Source: Eimeria necatrix
Lineage: Eukaryota; Apicomplexa; Conoidasida; Eucoccidiorida; Eimeriidae
Assembly: GCF_000499385.1 (NCBI RefSeq)
Contig: NW_013654561.1
Coordinates: 1-20,278, forward strand
Direction: 5' to 3'
Length of the DNA: 20,278 nucleotides
The translations under genes were made by a program, and so were the position numbers. This document shows positions 10,686 to 19,827 of the stretch, piece after piece (position 1 is the stretch's first letter; every line of letters begins with the position of its first letter). The notes under the pieces were generated by a model, which searched no databases, was not told the origin of the DNA, and saw only the letters and a list, made by a program, of their open reading frames with translations.

Positions 10686-10700
10686 ACACACAGGCTGGAC
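10686..10700 (+). repeat. C box 7
   Basis: ACACACAGGCTGGAC, with CAC for TAC; spacing to neighbours is 404 and 435 bp. Confidence 0.6.
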
Positions 10701-11120
10701 GAAATTATTGCCGTTGTTTTGTAGCCGTTCTTTGGTGCATATATAACATCCCTTCAATATGACACTATGCAAACAACACATCTACTCTTTATCGTTTTCT
10801 TGAGTATCGGTTAAGAACATGATGGACGCGATCAGCCTACCCGTGAACGCAGGAATGTTGACATAGTTCGATTTGCTGCTTAATACGAGTGGGAGTGGAA
10901 GACATATCAAAGCCGCAAGGAACAATCTGTCGCACAGCTGCTGATGTAGAGCTGTTTATGCAAAATGACGTCGAGAGTACTGAGGCACATCTCTTGCAAG
11001 GAGAGACGAGGCCTGTCAAACTGGTCATTTAACGCTAGATACGCTCTCGCAAAGAGAACTCTCAAGTCTCCGTGGTGTGATGTGAAGGTAGCGACATGAT
11101 CAGAGTGGCCACCCGAAGAT

Positions 11121-11135
11121 ACGTACTCCCTAATA
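11121..11135 (+). repeat. B box 8
   Basis: ACGTACTCCCTAATA followed by ATTCAT. Confidence 0.8.
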
Positions 11136-11705
11136 ATTCATAAATATCACTGCAAGCAACCTCAATGTTTTTTCAGCTTGCAGCCATCTAAAATCGCTGT
11201 TAGTGCATCAATCACGTAAACGTTTATGTGTGGCGTATGATCGCGTTGTTTGCAGTAGCATATAAATACTGCAGACTGGAGCTGCTGGTGAATTTCCTCA
11301 TGCCTGGACCTAATGAGGCTGTTCACGTGCCAGACTTTGGCTTGCAGCAAGGAGCATCCTTCATTATTGTGGATATGTAAGACATACTAATAAGCCTGTG
11401 TGATGTGCAGATAGTAAGATTAGCCTTCCCATCTTTCTATTGTTCCAGCGAGACTGTGTTGCGAGGCTTCTTGCAGATCATGCATCCCACAGCTGCAGCA
11501 AATAGTGCGACAAAAAACAAGGCACAAATATACAATCAGACGCATATGCGCTTGTTTGCATAAACGCATGATGCACAAACGCCCGCATAGAAGATTGGCA
11601 CGTTTTTGTTTACAAACCGCAGCTACTCGGAGTCTGCTCTACCATGCAAGCCACGGCACTTCCTTTGGCACCTGTTTCTTGTTCCGGGAATAAGACATAT
11701 TTTGA

Positions 11706-11745
11706 TTCCACTTACTCTCTGCGCATCACATAGACTCATTAGTAT
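11706..11745 (+). repeat. A box 8 (TCT variant)
   Basis: TTCCACTTACTCTCTGCGCA followed by TCACATAGA. The TTCCAC lead and the CACATAGA tail match other A boxes; the right block is not clear. Confidence 0.6.
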
Positions 11746-11854
11746 GAATCTCCATCTCCTTACGGGCACTAACAACACGAACATGGACTCTGAACGTGCT
11801 GACCAGAAGTGATCTAATCCAATGGTTCGTTAAGTTATCACGAAGGTTACAATT

Positions 11855-11912
11855 CTCTCGTCGCTGTGAGAAGCAACTATGTCTGGATCGCTGCTTCTCA
11901 CTGCGACGAGAG
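11855..11912. repeat. 21-bp inverted repeat with 16-base loop (20/21 match)
   Basis: The left arm 11855-11875 starts CTCTCGTCGCTG; the right arm 11892-11912 ends GCGACGAGAG. One mismatch lies in the middle. As RNA the stem could extend to 11852-11915 with one G-U pair. The size resembles a small-RNA precursor hairpin or the ends of a tiny palindromic element; no target-site duplication or flanking promoter is evident. Confidence 0.8.
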
Positions 11913-12108
11913 GATCACATGTTCTCTCTCGAACTAAAATAGTCCAGAGATTTGTACGCGGGAAGTTCACCGAAGGCAGTCCGCGTCCACACCGCAAAAC
12001 GGACAGCGCAACTGGATCACTTCTAAGAGGGACTTTGTGTCTAACGCAAAGACGTTTGAGCCAATAACAGGTCTGTGAGACCCTTATAGGCTCTGTTCTG
12101 CGCTCGCG

Positions 12109-12124
12109 CTATACTGATGCATGC
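12109..12124 (+). repeat. Weak C box candidate in register
   Basis: GCTATACTGATGCATG resembles GCT-TACAGGCTGCA with small indels. It lies 399 bp after A and 459 bp before B, as expected for C. Confidence 0.3.
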
Positions 12125-12309
12125 AATGAGTTTTCACCTTGACCGGCAGGTCTAGGTGATATTGAGTGTGCATTGTGATGAGAATACATTATTGCAACAA
12201 ATAATATCCAAATCAGAGGTGTCACAGTGCAAACAAGCAGTGATGCTTGAACATTCCTGGGAATCATCTTCATATTGCAATTATCACTTGCGATCGTCGT
12301 AGAACAATT

Positions 12310-12338
12310 GCTTACAGGCTGCAACAGAGCAATTCGGA
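12310..12338 (+). repeat. C box 8 (strong core, off register)
   Basis: GCTTACAGGCTGCAACAGAG is identical to the C consensus for 16 bases, but lies 600 bp after A and 258 bp before B. It may be an extra copy rather than the ancestral C box of this unit. Confidence 0.75.
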
Positions 12339-12562
12339 ATCTCGCATTATATCCGGTCTAAATTATAAAGCAGTAGCTCGGGTTTCCAGTACAAAAAACG
12401 CGTGGAAAGCAACTACGCGACGGTTCATCAACACAGAGTCCATCTCTCTTCAAGATGCAAATGCGCTGCTTACCGGCAGAACCATTCCCGCAGGCAAAGC
12501 TCTCCAATCTTAATGTTCATGGCTTGTTTACGAACGTAAGAATACGTGCACGCAAGTCATGC

Positions 12563-12582
12563 AGGGAGCTTACTCCCTAGGA
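12563..12582 (+). repeat. B box 9, within a small hairpin
   Basis: GCTTACTCCCTAGGA; AGGGAG (12563-12568) just upstream pairs with CTCCCT (12573-12578) of the box with a 4-base loop. Other B boxes lack this upstream arm, so it is probably incidental. Confidence 0.75.
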
Positions 12583-12964
12583 CGCCGCTGGTTTCGTCAG
12601 AGCAAGCCCGTTCAATAACGATGGACACGAAATTAGCCGATGCTATTGTAACAGCAATACTCTAGAAAGTACGAATTGCGAGGTATCGCGCTACTCGCCT
12701 ACACTTGTTTCAGCGAAGAAGCTACATAGACACCCGACTTGAATACTATCGCGCACAAGCCAGCATTTGAGAGATGCTGCAATGTCCCGAAGTGAGCGAT
12801 TTAATGCAAAGCATTCCATACTCACAACAGTTATGACATCGGCATTGGAAGAAAACACAAGGGATCATATTGTACATGGCATATTTGGCCTGCTCGTACA
12901 AGCACTTTGATTACACACGCTTGTGCACAATAATCACATATCTGTTGTGACTAATTGAATATGT

Positions 12965-13029
12965 ATCAGCATACATCCTGTACACACCACAGCCGTCTTA
13001 ACAGGTCTACCAAGCGCACGTGTGTTCGC
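12965..13029 (+). repeat. A box 9, bipartite (ATC variant)
   Basis: The left block is CAGCATACATCCTGTACAC; the right block GTGTGTTCGC is at 13020-13029, 48 bp after TAC. Confidence 0.75.
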
Positions 13030-13386
13030 TTTATTTTTTCTGCACGTGTGCCAGCTATGAAAAAACTCCCGTTGGCCGCAAGCTTCGCCCAGGAGTGTCT
13101 AGAACTGGCAACCTGGTAGACTATCACTCAAACCAAATGACTGGTAGCAAACCTATAACATGCAAATTTGACTTCATCGGGGCCAAAAAAACAGCATTTG
13201 CAATGCATGCGATTGCAATGCGCATTGCCGCGTAACCCACAATAAGGCGACGAAATCGGAAGGCATGCTACTTCTTGGCATTGATTCAGATTTTTACGGG
13301 AGGAACTCCAGAAATATAAACTTGCAACAATGACAGTTGATGACTTAAAAAGTTCTGTAGATTTTCGCAGCTCTAAACAGTCAAAC

Positions 13387-13415
13387 ACTTACAGGCTACA
13401 GGAAGCAATTTTGCC
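13387..13415 (+). repeat. C box 9
   Basis: ACTTACAGGCTACAGGAAGC, with an AGCAA tail as in C boxes 5 and 8. Confidence 0.75.
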
Positions 13416-13818
13416 TGTTTGTAGTTGTCCTTCTTCACAACGGAGCAAAGCGATTGAGGCAGACAGGGGGAAAGATTTTCCCAAGCCATTGACGAAGAAC
13501 CTCACAGTTGCTTTAGATTGCTGCTGGATTGTTCAAAAATATTAATACCTTCTCAAGTGTTTAAACGAAATTTTCAAGAGCTTCCTACAATTCACTCAGC
13601 ACCAATTAATTTGAGAAGCTCGTCAAGCAGTATCAGGAAACAAATAAGCATCTTGCCATGTGAGCAAAGCAGAGAAATCAAGAGGTTACGGCGCTTGCAT
13701 TTAGCTGTAAAGTACGGTTCATATTTTAAGGCGCTCTAGCCTTTTCAGTGGGGAGATTGGCAAGCACACGCGACTCGTTCAAAGCAGGATAACTCGCGCA
13801 GATTCACAGCCCATAAAT

Positions 13819-13833
13819 ACTTACGCCCTGATT
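13819..13833 (+). repeat. B box 10 (GCC variant)
   Basis: ACTTACGCCCTGATT; spacing of 432 bp from C and 636 bp to A is normal. Confidence 0.65.
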
Positions 13834-14349
13834 TCCGCATTCAAGAGTTGAGTTCTTTGAACAAGAGCGGGGAGTGCCTTTGTACAGCTATTAGAAAAAA
13901 CACGACCCAGCGGTGAATCGCACATTCCGACCTAGCACGCAAGGCCTGAGAAGCAATAGTGAAGGTCGCCGTGTATGTTTAAAGCCAAACTTGGAGATCT
14001 TGCCCTGCAACACGAGGTCCTGCACAAACCTCAAGGACAGGCAATAATTTGACACAAACTACACGTGAAACGCATTACTCCGCGAAGAGCGCTGGCAGCA
14101 TATTCATGACTCCCGCAATACTTCGCTGTCGTAACTTCTGCTGCAGTTCTGCTGTTCTTGCCTTTTTGCGCTTTCAAAGAGCACAACGGCGCCTTCAAAA
14201 CAAACCCGCTGTAGACAAACAAGCACAATATGGCATTGTATACTTTTGAGCTCAGACAAATGATGAACGCATAATTTTGCACGACAGAGATAAAGTGGTT
14301 CCAAAAAGATTCGTTTGACAGATTCAACGTGCATTTACCTATCGTTCAC

Positions 14350-14377
14350 CCACAGAACTCTGTGGTGTAATTCACCA
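14350..14377. repeat. Two overlapping small hairpins
   Basis: CCACAGA (14350-14356) pairs with TCTGTGG (14359-14365), and TGGTG (14363-14367) pairs with CACCA (14373-14377). The stems are short and may be incidental. Confidence 0.45.
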
Positions 14378-14450
14378 CCAACGCTGGATCATGGACCAAA
14401 CAATGGATCATGTACTTCATTTCGAACTTCGTGTATTAGGTGGATTATGT

Positions 14451-14515
14451 AGGCGCATACTGGCTGCACGCCAAATAGAGATGTCAACGTACCTTCGCGG
14501 CGCATGTGTGTTCGC
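14451..14515 (+). repeat. A box 10, bipartite, best complete copy
   Basis: The left block is GGCGCATACTGGCTGCACGC, continuing to AGAGATGT; the right block GTGTGTTCGC is at 14506-14515, 48 bp after TAC. It matches box 5 on the left and boxes 7 and 9 on the right. Confidence 0.85.
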
Positions 14516-14875
14516 GGTCACCTCCACATCTATACTACTGGTTACCAAACACATCAACCAAACACATCTCAAGCCGACGGTCAGATAAGGCGTAACAAAC
14601 ACCGCAGGTCCAAGTCGAAACACTTAGCCTCTCACCTAGAAGCGACATTACAGGTAGTGCACCTCGCGCAGGACCGCAGAAATTTTGGATCCACAGTCCT
14701 CTCAAAGTGAGTGCACAGCCAAGCAACGGAGTTGGGAATAAAAGTATTTGCTTATAAAATTTCGTAACAGAAAGAACAGAAAAGCACGCTGTAGAATTGT
14801 TGATACCTGCAAAATCCGAATCGTTCTTGGCACCTCAAACATTGTTGCCTAGAAGATTTTAAAAGGCATACTAGC

Positions 14876-14890
14876 TAAGGGAAAACAAAT
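14876..14890 (+). repeat. C box 10 (TAG variant)
   Basis: GCATACTAGCTAAGG fits the core with TAG for AGG. It was found at the predicted place, 421 bp after A and 394 bp before B. Read as codons this copy has a stop. Confidence 0.55.
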
Positions 14891-15269
14891 TTTCTCCTTT
14901 CATCTAACATGCCTGAAAGGGCCAGATGAACGGATGCCTGTAACACGAATCATTAATAAATTCACAAAACATCCTTTCAGCGTTAGTGAAGCCTTAGGAA
15001 GCACTGAAAGTCCCCTCATCGTCGGCTGGAACGTTGTTAAAACCCTTCGATACTGAACTCACGCAAACACAATCAGAGCGCGCACCAAAATGAAGAATGG
15101 AAAATGTTCTCGGCCAATTGATCGTGTTAGGCAGCAGCCTCGCTGCAACACGGTATTCGCGCAGATTTTCAAGTTTGTTGTTGTGGAAAATCACGTGTCA
15201 AGTCTAATTTGGCAGCCTTCATACACCGTGCTCGAATTGAGTAAATTGTCCAACATTAACACCCACGTA

Positions 15270-15284
15270 GCTTACTCCCTGAAG
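15270..15284 (+). repeat. B box 11
   Basis: GCTTACTCCCTGAAG, a full match. Confidence 0.8.
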
Positions 15285-16702
15285 GTTCGATGTTTCCAGA
15301 GTAACGGCATTTTACATTGTTCATAGCACGAAGCCTGTGGAGGGCACTCTCAGAAAGTTGAAGAAAGAACTCAAAGAGTCTGAGGCTACATTGTTATACC
15401 CAAAACCTCGTCGAAGCTGAAGCTCTCAAGTTTTTCCTGAACGCCAAAGCGCCGACCTGTTGAGGTTATACCGCTAAAATGTAAAGCATTCCCTCGGAAA
15501 AGGATGCATGATTTAGAGCAACACTCAAACCCGCAATAGTGGGCAGCAAGGCAGCCAGAAAAAGGCAACACCAGCCCGTCTATCACTTCTGCAAAGCATT
15601 ACTGCATGATTACCTCTGTTGCGCATGCATTCGATTACCCCAAAAAACGCGAATGCAGCTATGTACAAGTAGCTCAGCAAAAACCTTCATCTGATAGCCT
15701 TTGCCGACGTGCGCGAACAAGGAAACCACAGAGGTTTGAACACCATATTGGTTATCCTGCATCACGTGCCATCCTAACCAACACACACTGCGCTTCGTGC
15801 TTAAACCTGTGATGCTATACAAAATAAACGCTCGACTACAAACAGCAGGCAAGCTTCTTTATCCATTGCCCTGCTCCGTGCCTGCTGCGTGCCCATAATA
15901 TTAGAATTGTATTGACCTACTCGCTTCAAACCGGACAAATATCTCAGCATGCAGCACCAGCAGACGTGGTTTCGTCGTCACATTCTTGCATGCATGTGAA
16001 CAGCATGCTCCTCAGCAATAGTTGACAATCTAGTAAAGTATGGGGTATGCTACCTTGTCCTTTGCCTACACGTCTCACCGGGAACAAAATGCCTCATTTT
16101 GCAACTAAAATCTTCGGGCCATTCTGAATAGAAACATCAGTTTCACCAATTTGCGTCTGGGAAGCCATTTCATCACGCGTATATTCTATCAATTTGTTAA
16201 TACATTTCCATGCTGAATGTCTCCGTTGCCCCGTGGTGGGTTTCTTTTTCAATTCCAAATACCTCTAAATTAAGCGCTTCGTCAGAACATACAGGCTTCA
16301 AAACACCGCTCTTGCACTTGCTGAACCTTCCCTTTACATAGCTTATTGATGCCATCGGTGCTGGCCGCATGATCAACGCTTCTGGAGTACAAGTGGTCAC
16401 AGGCACACTTACTAACCATCTCTTTTCGCGATACACTCTGAATTCAGAAGTACACGCTAACACTCAGGCATTTGTATGCAGCGAGGTAAAAACGACTGTT
16501 TCATATTGAATATATCAGAGAACGCGACGAAAGGGCAGGATGCATTTTGTCATTCAGATGCTAGCGCAAACTGTTGCACACAGCTACGCAGGTCGTCATT
16601 TTGCTAATCAAGTGTCTGAGACATTTTCATGTCCGCGGATCGAGATGCTCATGGTTTAGGGCGAGCCACGCATCGCGCCTGAGTTTAGCACATGATCGTA
16701 CT
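15273..16702 (+). repeat. Array unit 11 (1430 bp)
   Basis: B 15273 and C 16290 are clear, with the next B 413 bp on. No convincing A box was found near 15860-15890 where it is expected; GGTTATCCTGCATCACGTG at 15750 is the nearest resemblance but is 110 bp early. No gene is seen. Confidence 0.6.
16287..16301 (+). repeat. C box 11
   Basis: ACATACAGGCTTCAA, 413 bp before the next B box. Confidence 0.75.
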
Positions 16703-16714
16703 TACTCCCTAAAC
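16700..16714 (+). repeat. B box 12
   Basis: ACTTACTCCCTAAAC, a full match with CTA. Confidence 0.8.
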
Positions 16715-17242
16715 AGTTGCAGTTTTTCTAGCAGTCACTTGCAACGTGCTTACAAAACGTACCCGCAAAAACTTCCTGTAAAAACATTATTAAAGAGTGC
16801 ACGGAATGCATGAAACTCTCTCCGTTGCTTAACGACATCATCCTAGCACCTGCGCTTGAATAAGAAGTGCCATATTTCAAGCATATGCCGCACGTAAAAG
16901 AGTGCAAGTCAACTTGTAGTGTAGTACAACATCATGCAGGAGAATAGAGCTTGGATGCCAACTGAACCTGCTTGAACCTGAATGACTAACGTCTGGATAC
17001 CCGAACCACCAAGAATCGTAGTGTTCTTGAGTAGTATCTCCACCGTCTCCACGTTGTTGAATTATAGTGAACACGTGATATATGCACATATTTACAGGAC
17101 GACATCTACGAAAAGTCGCCGAGACCACGTAGCAAACGTAAACAGGCCATGCACCTATGGGTTCACTTTTTGCTATTCAAACCAAGTGCTCGACAATGGA
17201 CAGAACACTTCCCCTGCAGCGTGCATATTCGATCATATCTGT

Positions 17243-17308
17243 TTCCACATACCGGCTACGTTCCACACAAGTGTAATGAACATGTTTCGACAGGACACGC
17301 GTGCTCGC
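17243..17308 (+). repeat. A box 12, bipartite (CGG variant)
   Basis: The left block is TTCCACATACCGGCTACGTT; the right block GCGTGCTCGC is at 17299-17308, 49 bp after TAC. Confidence 0.7.
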
Positions 17309-17550
17309 GGTGAAGGCGGTGCCGATATGCTAGATAAAGGGATATTCAGGTACACAAAGAGCGCCATTAAATACACTCTCAAGTTAACGATGACGATGTC
17401 TCCCATTGCACGTCTGGAGCGGCAAACCAATGAGGGCACAAAATGATGATCTGGGAGCCACCAAAACAAAATTTGAGCCGCTGAAGAAGCAGGACGATCA
17501 TTGCCGAATTGTTCGGTACAAAACTGCAGTAGCCACTACGCAAAAAGGGA

Positions 17551-17563
17551 GTGCAAAAACACT
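17551..17563 (+). repeat. Possible upstream fragment of the 163-bp repeat
   Basis: GTGCAAAAACACT is repeated exactly at 17718-17730, 167 bp on, close to the 163-bp period of the duplication. A 13-base match alone can be chance. Confidence 0.3.
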
Positions 17564-17601
17564 CTCGTTGTTCGCGATGTCGGTTGGTCAGGTTTTGCAT
17601 C

Positions 17602-17616
17602 ACGTACAGGCTGTAA
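17602..17616 (+). repeat. C box 12
   Basis: ACGTACAGGCTGTAA, 355 bp after A. Confidence 0.7.
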
Positions 17617-17660
17617 TGATGCGAATTCGCTCTTTTGCACTTCATACGCAGTGCCGCAGG

Positions 17661-17734
17661 GCGGTCCTTTGTTGCTTCACAAGCCCATCATTACTAAACA
17701 CAGAAACACATTGCCGTGTGCAAAAACACTTCGA
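17661..17734 (+). repeat. Duplicated 74-bp segment, copy 1
   Basis: It aligns without gaps to 17824-17897 with 55 of 74 identical positions. Sixteen of the 19 differences are transitions. A weaker similarity continues for some bases upstream. Confidence 0.8.
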
Positions 17735-17823
17735 GCCACAAGCCCATTAAGACATTTAGTGCACATATCCAATAGAATCGCTACAATAGCAGCATAAGGC
17801 CTTTGAGCCCCTTAGTGTCCAGA

Positions 17824-17897
17824 GCGGTCTCCTGTCACTCCGCGAGTCCATCACTACTGAAAACAGAAACATATAACCGTGTGAAAAAGCGCTTTGA
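17824..17897 (+). repeat. Duplicated 74-bp segment, copy 2
   Basis: It lies 163 bp after copy 1. A faint third copy may begin at 17972 (GCATTACTGAAATACAG), but its spacing differs. Confidence 0.8.
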
Positions 17898-18152
17898 TAT
17901 AAACGTAGAAATAGACAGCAGGAGCAAAGATTAAGCAGGCACAATTAAACACGTTTGTGAGCTCAAGCTGTGCATTACTGAAATACAGCAATATGTACAA
18001 GAGCTTGCGCCTTCCCAAACGGTCGAAGTACATCTTTGACTATAACAGTCATCCTCATAAACTAGTCATTCTCATGACGCAAAGCTCATCATCCCAGAAA
18101 ACACTGAGCGCATCATCTCAGCACCAAGAATGCGATTTTCAGTCGAAAAGGA

Positions 18153-18167
18153 AGCTCCAGGCTGGAT
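18153..18167 (+). repeat. Weak C-type core
   Basis: AGCTCCAGGCTGGAT keeps CAGGCTG but has TCC for TAC and lies off register inside the long unit. Confidence 0.25.
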
Positions 18168-18333
18168 AAGAGCAACTGGACATTGTGCTCGATTTTTCCG
18201 ATTGATGTACTACCTTCATAGCACTTCATTTCCTTCTAGCCACGAGGGAAATCCGTTTTTTGACCTCTATATTCAAACAGTGTCCTCTAATTCAAATTCA
18301 TTGAAGAGCAAACACGGAATATACCCAAAGAAA

Positions 18334-18424
18334 GTGCAGTACTGCGCAAAATCTGGAGTCGAGATTTGTAAAAGGGCAATAGCAGAGTATACTCAGGGAC
18401 ATTGCAGTAATGCGCAAAGTCTGG
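18334..18424 (+). repeat. Partial 68-bp direct repeat
   Basis: GTGCAGTACTGCGCAAAATC at 18334 recurs as TTGCAGTAATGCGCAAAGTC at 18402, 68 bp on, each followed by TGG. Weaker similarity continues beyond the second copy. Confidence 0.55.
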
Positions 18425-18875
18425 CAGCCTTATGTCATTGCCACGAGGGGCATTGGCGTCATCTCATGCACCATACGCACATAGTTTGCAATAAACGGGG
18501 ACAACATGAGTTGTAAAGAGTCATGGCTACATATTCGTGGGGTTGGGCTATAGGCGACACAACCTGTTTCGCAACGCTTCTCATGCTTATGGTGACTGAT
18601 AATCATTGGAAAATAGAACTACATTAGCTTTGGACACTAATATTTGAGAAGATTCAGTATCAGTAACGCCTCTAAGAAATCTTTTCTTCAGTAACCAGGT
18701 CTTGAGTATAGACGTGCACTTAACAAGTACGCAAAACGCGTTTTTCGCGCAGATAAAAGACAGTCGCTGTTATCATTTTGTGGCAAAGCGACCTGAAAGC
18801 GTGGACTTTGTCCGCAGTTGATGTTTCATATTTTCGCAATGCCCTAGACAACTCAAGGGCTCCTTCTGACCTAAA

Positions 18876-18890
18876 GCGCACTCCCTGCGG
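18876..18890 (+). repeat. B box 13
   Basis: GCGCACTCCCTGCGG, with CAC for TAC as in box 5. The next A box at 556 bp is in register, which supports the call. Confidence 0.65.
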
Positions 18891-19427
18891 CACCGATCCT
18901 TTGTGTTCTTGACACACGGTACGCATGACTCGCAGTCCCATTAAAATGTTACAGATTAATGGTGAGAAAGATTTAGAAGTGAAAAAAGGTCTGCCATAAT
19001 TCACAAGTATGACAGAAAGAAAACGCCAACTTGAATACCAGTGTTTGCCTGAACGGCGTGTGTCTGTACGCTTATAGCATAAGAATCCATGTTTTTACCA
19101 TCAAAATTATTTCCACGCTGCTACTTCTGAGCTCCTCACTTCATAACACAGACTGTGGCTGCTCAGTGCTTTCTGAATACGCTAGCACATGATATAAAAC
19201 TCCGCCAACTGTTCACTCCATGTCAGAATGACCCGCTTAGCCGCTCAAATGCGTTGTGCAAGGCGGCGTGTTCCCAATTTTCGATAAAAGTGGTCCAAAT
19301 CAAATGCCTAAAATGCACCAAAACTCACAAGTACAAAGTATCCCTAGTAGCTGCTGTTTGCTTAGTATTGGGGATCGAACTAGGAATACACGAAAAACAT
19401 AACGGCGACGGACTTAACAGAATCCCG

Positions 19428-19450
19428 TTTCACACACTGGCTAAACCCCA
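19428..19450 (+). repeat. A box 13 (CAC variant)
   Basis: GTTTCACACACTGGCTAAAC keeps the TTTCACA lead and the CTGGCT core. The right block is not clear. Confidence 0.6.
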
Positions 19451-19812
19451 CAAAACAGGAACCAGATCGCACGAATTTTCAGAAACAACCTCATTGCTTC
19501 CAACTCAAACACAGAGAAGAAACAGGGTTGCGCAGGACAGCAACTACGCTCGCCAAAGATTATTCAACAATTGTCCAACAGACTGTGGCTCAACATTCGC
19601 ATCGCAGTCCCCCCATTAAGCACGTCGCCCTAACGAATCGGAAAACAAACACTTCACTCGTCCACGCCACTGCACGATATGCATATAAAATATTCTTCCC
19701 ACATCTTTGCTCTATGAAACGCAAAACAACAACTAGCGCTGCATTGTGGACGAAGCGCTTTGCTGGCTTATCAAAAACAGAGCCATACGTCGCTGCCTCT
19801 GCGTATTCGAGG

Positions 19813-19827
19813 CTTTACAGACAGGTG
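19813..19827 (+). repeat. C box 13 (decayed)
   Basis: CTTTACAGACAGGTG keeps TTACAG only; it is called mainly because it lies 381 bp after A. Confidence 0.35.

Larger units (their letters stand above)
9682..11123 (+). repeat. Array unit 7 (1442 bp)
   Basis: B 9682, A 10285 (603 bp), C 10689 (404 bp), next B 435 bp on. A cluster of inverted repeats lies at 9836-9966, about 150 bp after B. Two plus-strand open frames (10218-10427 and 10429-10746) carry the A and C boxes but have no recognisable product. Confidence 0.65.
11124..12570 (+). repeat. Array unit 8 (1447 bp)
   Basis: B 11124, A 11713 (589 bp), a weak C candidate 12112 (399 bp), a strong C core 12313, next B 459 or 258 bp on. A 21-bp inverted repeat lies at 11855-11912, between A and C. 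No gene is recognised. Confidence 0.6.
12571..13821 (+). repeat. Array unit 9, short form (1251 bp)
   Basis: B 12571, A 12972 (401 bp instead of about 590), C 13390 (418 bp), next B 432 bp on. All the missing length, about 190 bp, is in the B-to-A interval. Open frames such as 13330-13545 include the C box but show no known product. Confidence 0.65.
13822..15272 (+). repeat. Array unit 10 (1451 bp)
   Basis: B 13822, A 14458 (636 bp), C 14879 (421 bp), next B 394 bp on. Two small adjoining hairpins lie at 14350-14377, about 80 bp before A. Open frames overlap on both strands (14031-14327 minus, 14391-14588 plus) without recognisable content. Confidence 0.65.
16703..18878 (+). repeat. Array unit 12, long form (2176 bp)
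   Basis: B 16703, A 17250 (547 bp) and C 17605 (355 bp) are in register, but the next clear B is 1274 bp after C, about 740-850 bp too far. The surplus region carries a duplicated 74-bp segment and a partial 68-bp repeat, so local expansion or insertion explains the length. The open frame 16982-17446 (154 codons) spans the A box; no domain is recognised. Confidence 0.6.

Noticed and set aside
14885..14960. Repeated CCTG and AGATGA words as a possible extra C box
   Set aside because: The in-register match at 14876 is better and these words are short enough to be chance.
15750..15768. GGTTATCCTGCATCACGTG as the A box of unit 11
   Set aside because: It resembles the ATC variant but lies about 110 bp from the expected place and lacks both the lead and the right block.
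16982..17446. 154-codon open frame on +, one of the two longest
   Set aside because: Length is within chance for 20 kb, no domain or signal is recognised, and overlapping frames on the other strand are almost as open. It is noted only because it contains an A box.
4318..17616. C boxes as 3' splice sites (TTACAG followed by G)
   Set aside because: The related B boxes lack AG, no polypyrimidine tract precedes the C boxes, and no consistent donor sites or open exons follow.
19155..19619. 154-codon open frame on +
   Set aside because: Same reasoning: no recognisable family, polar unstructured composition, and no upstream signal.
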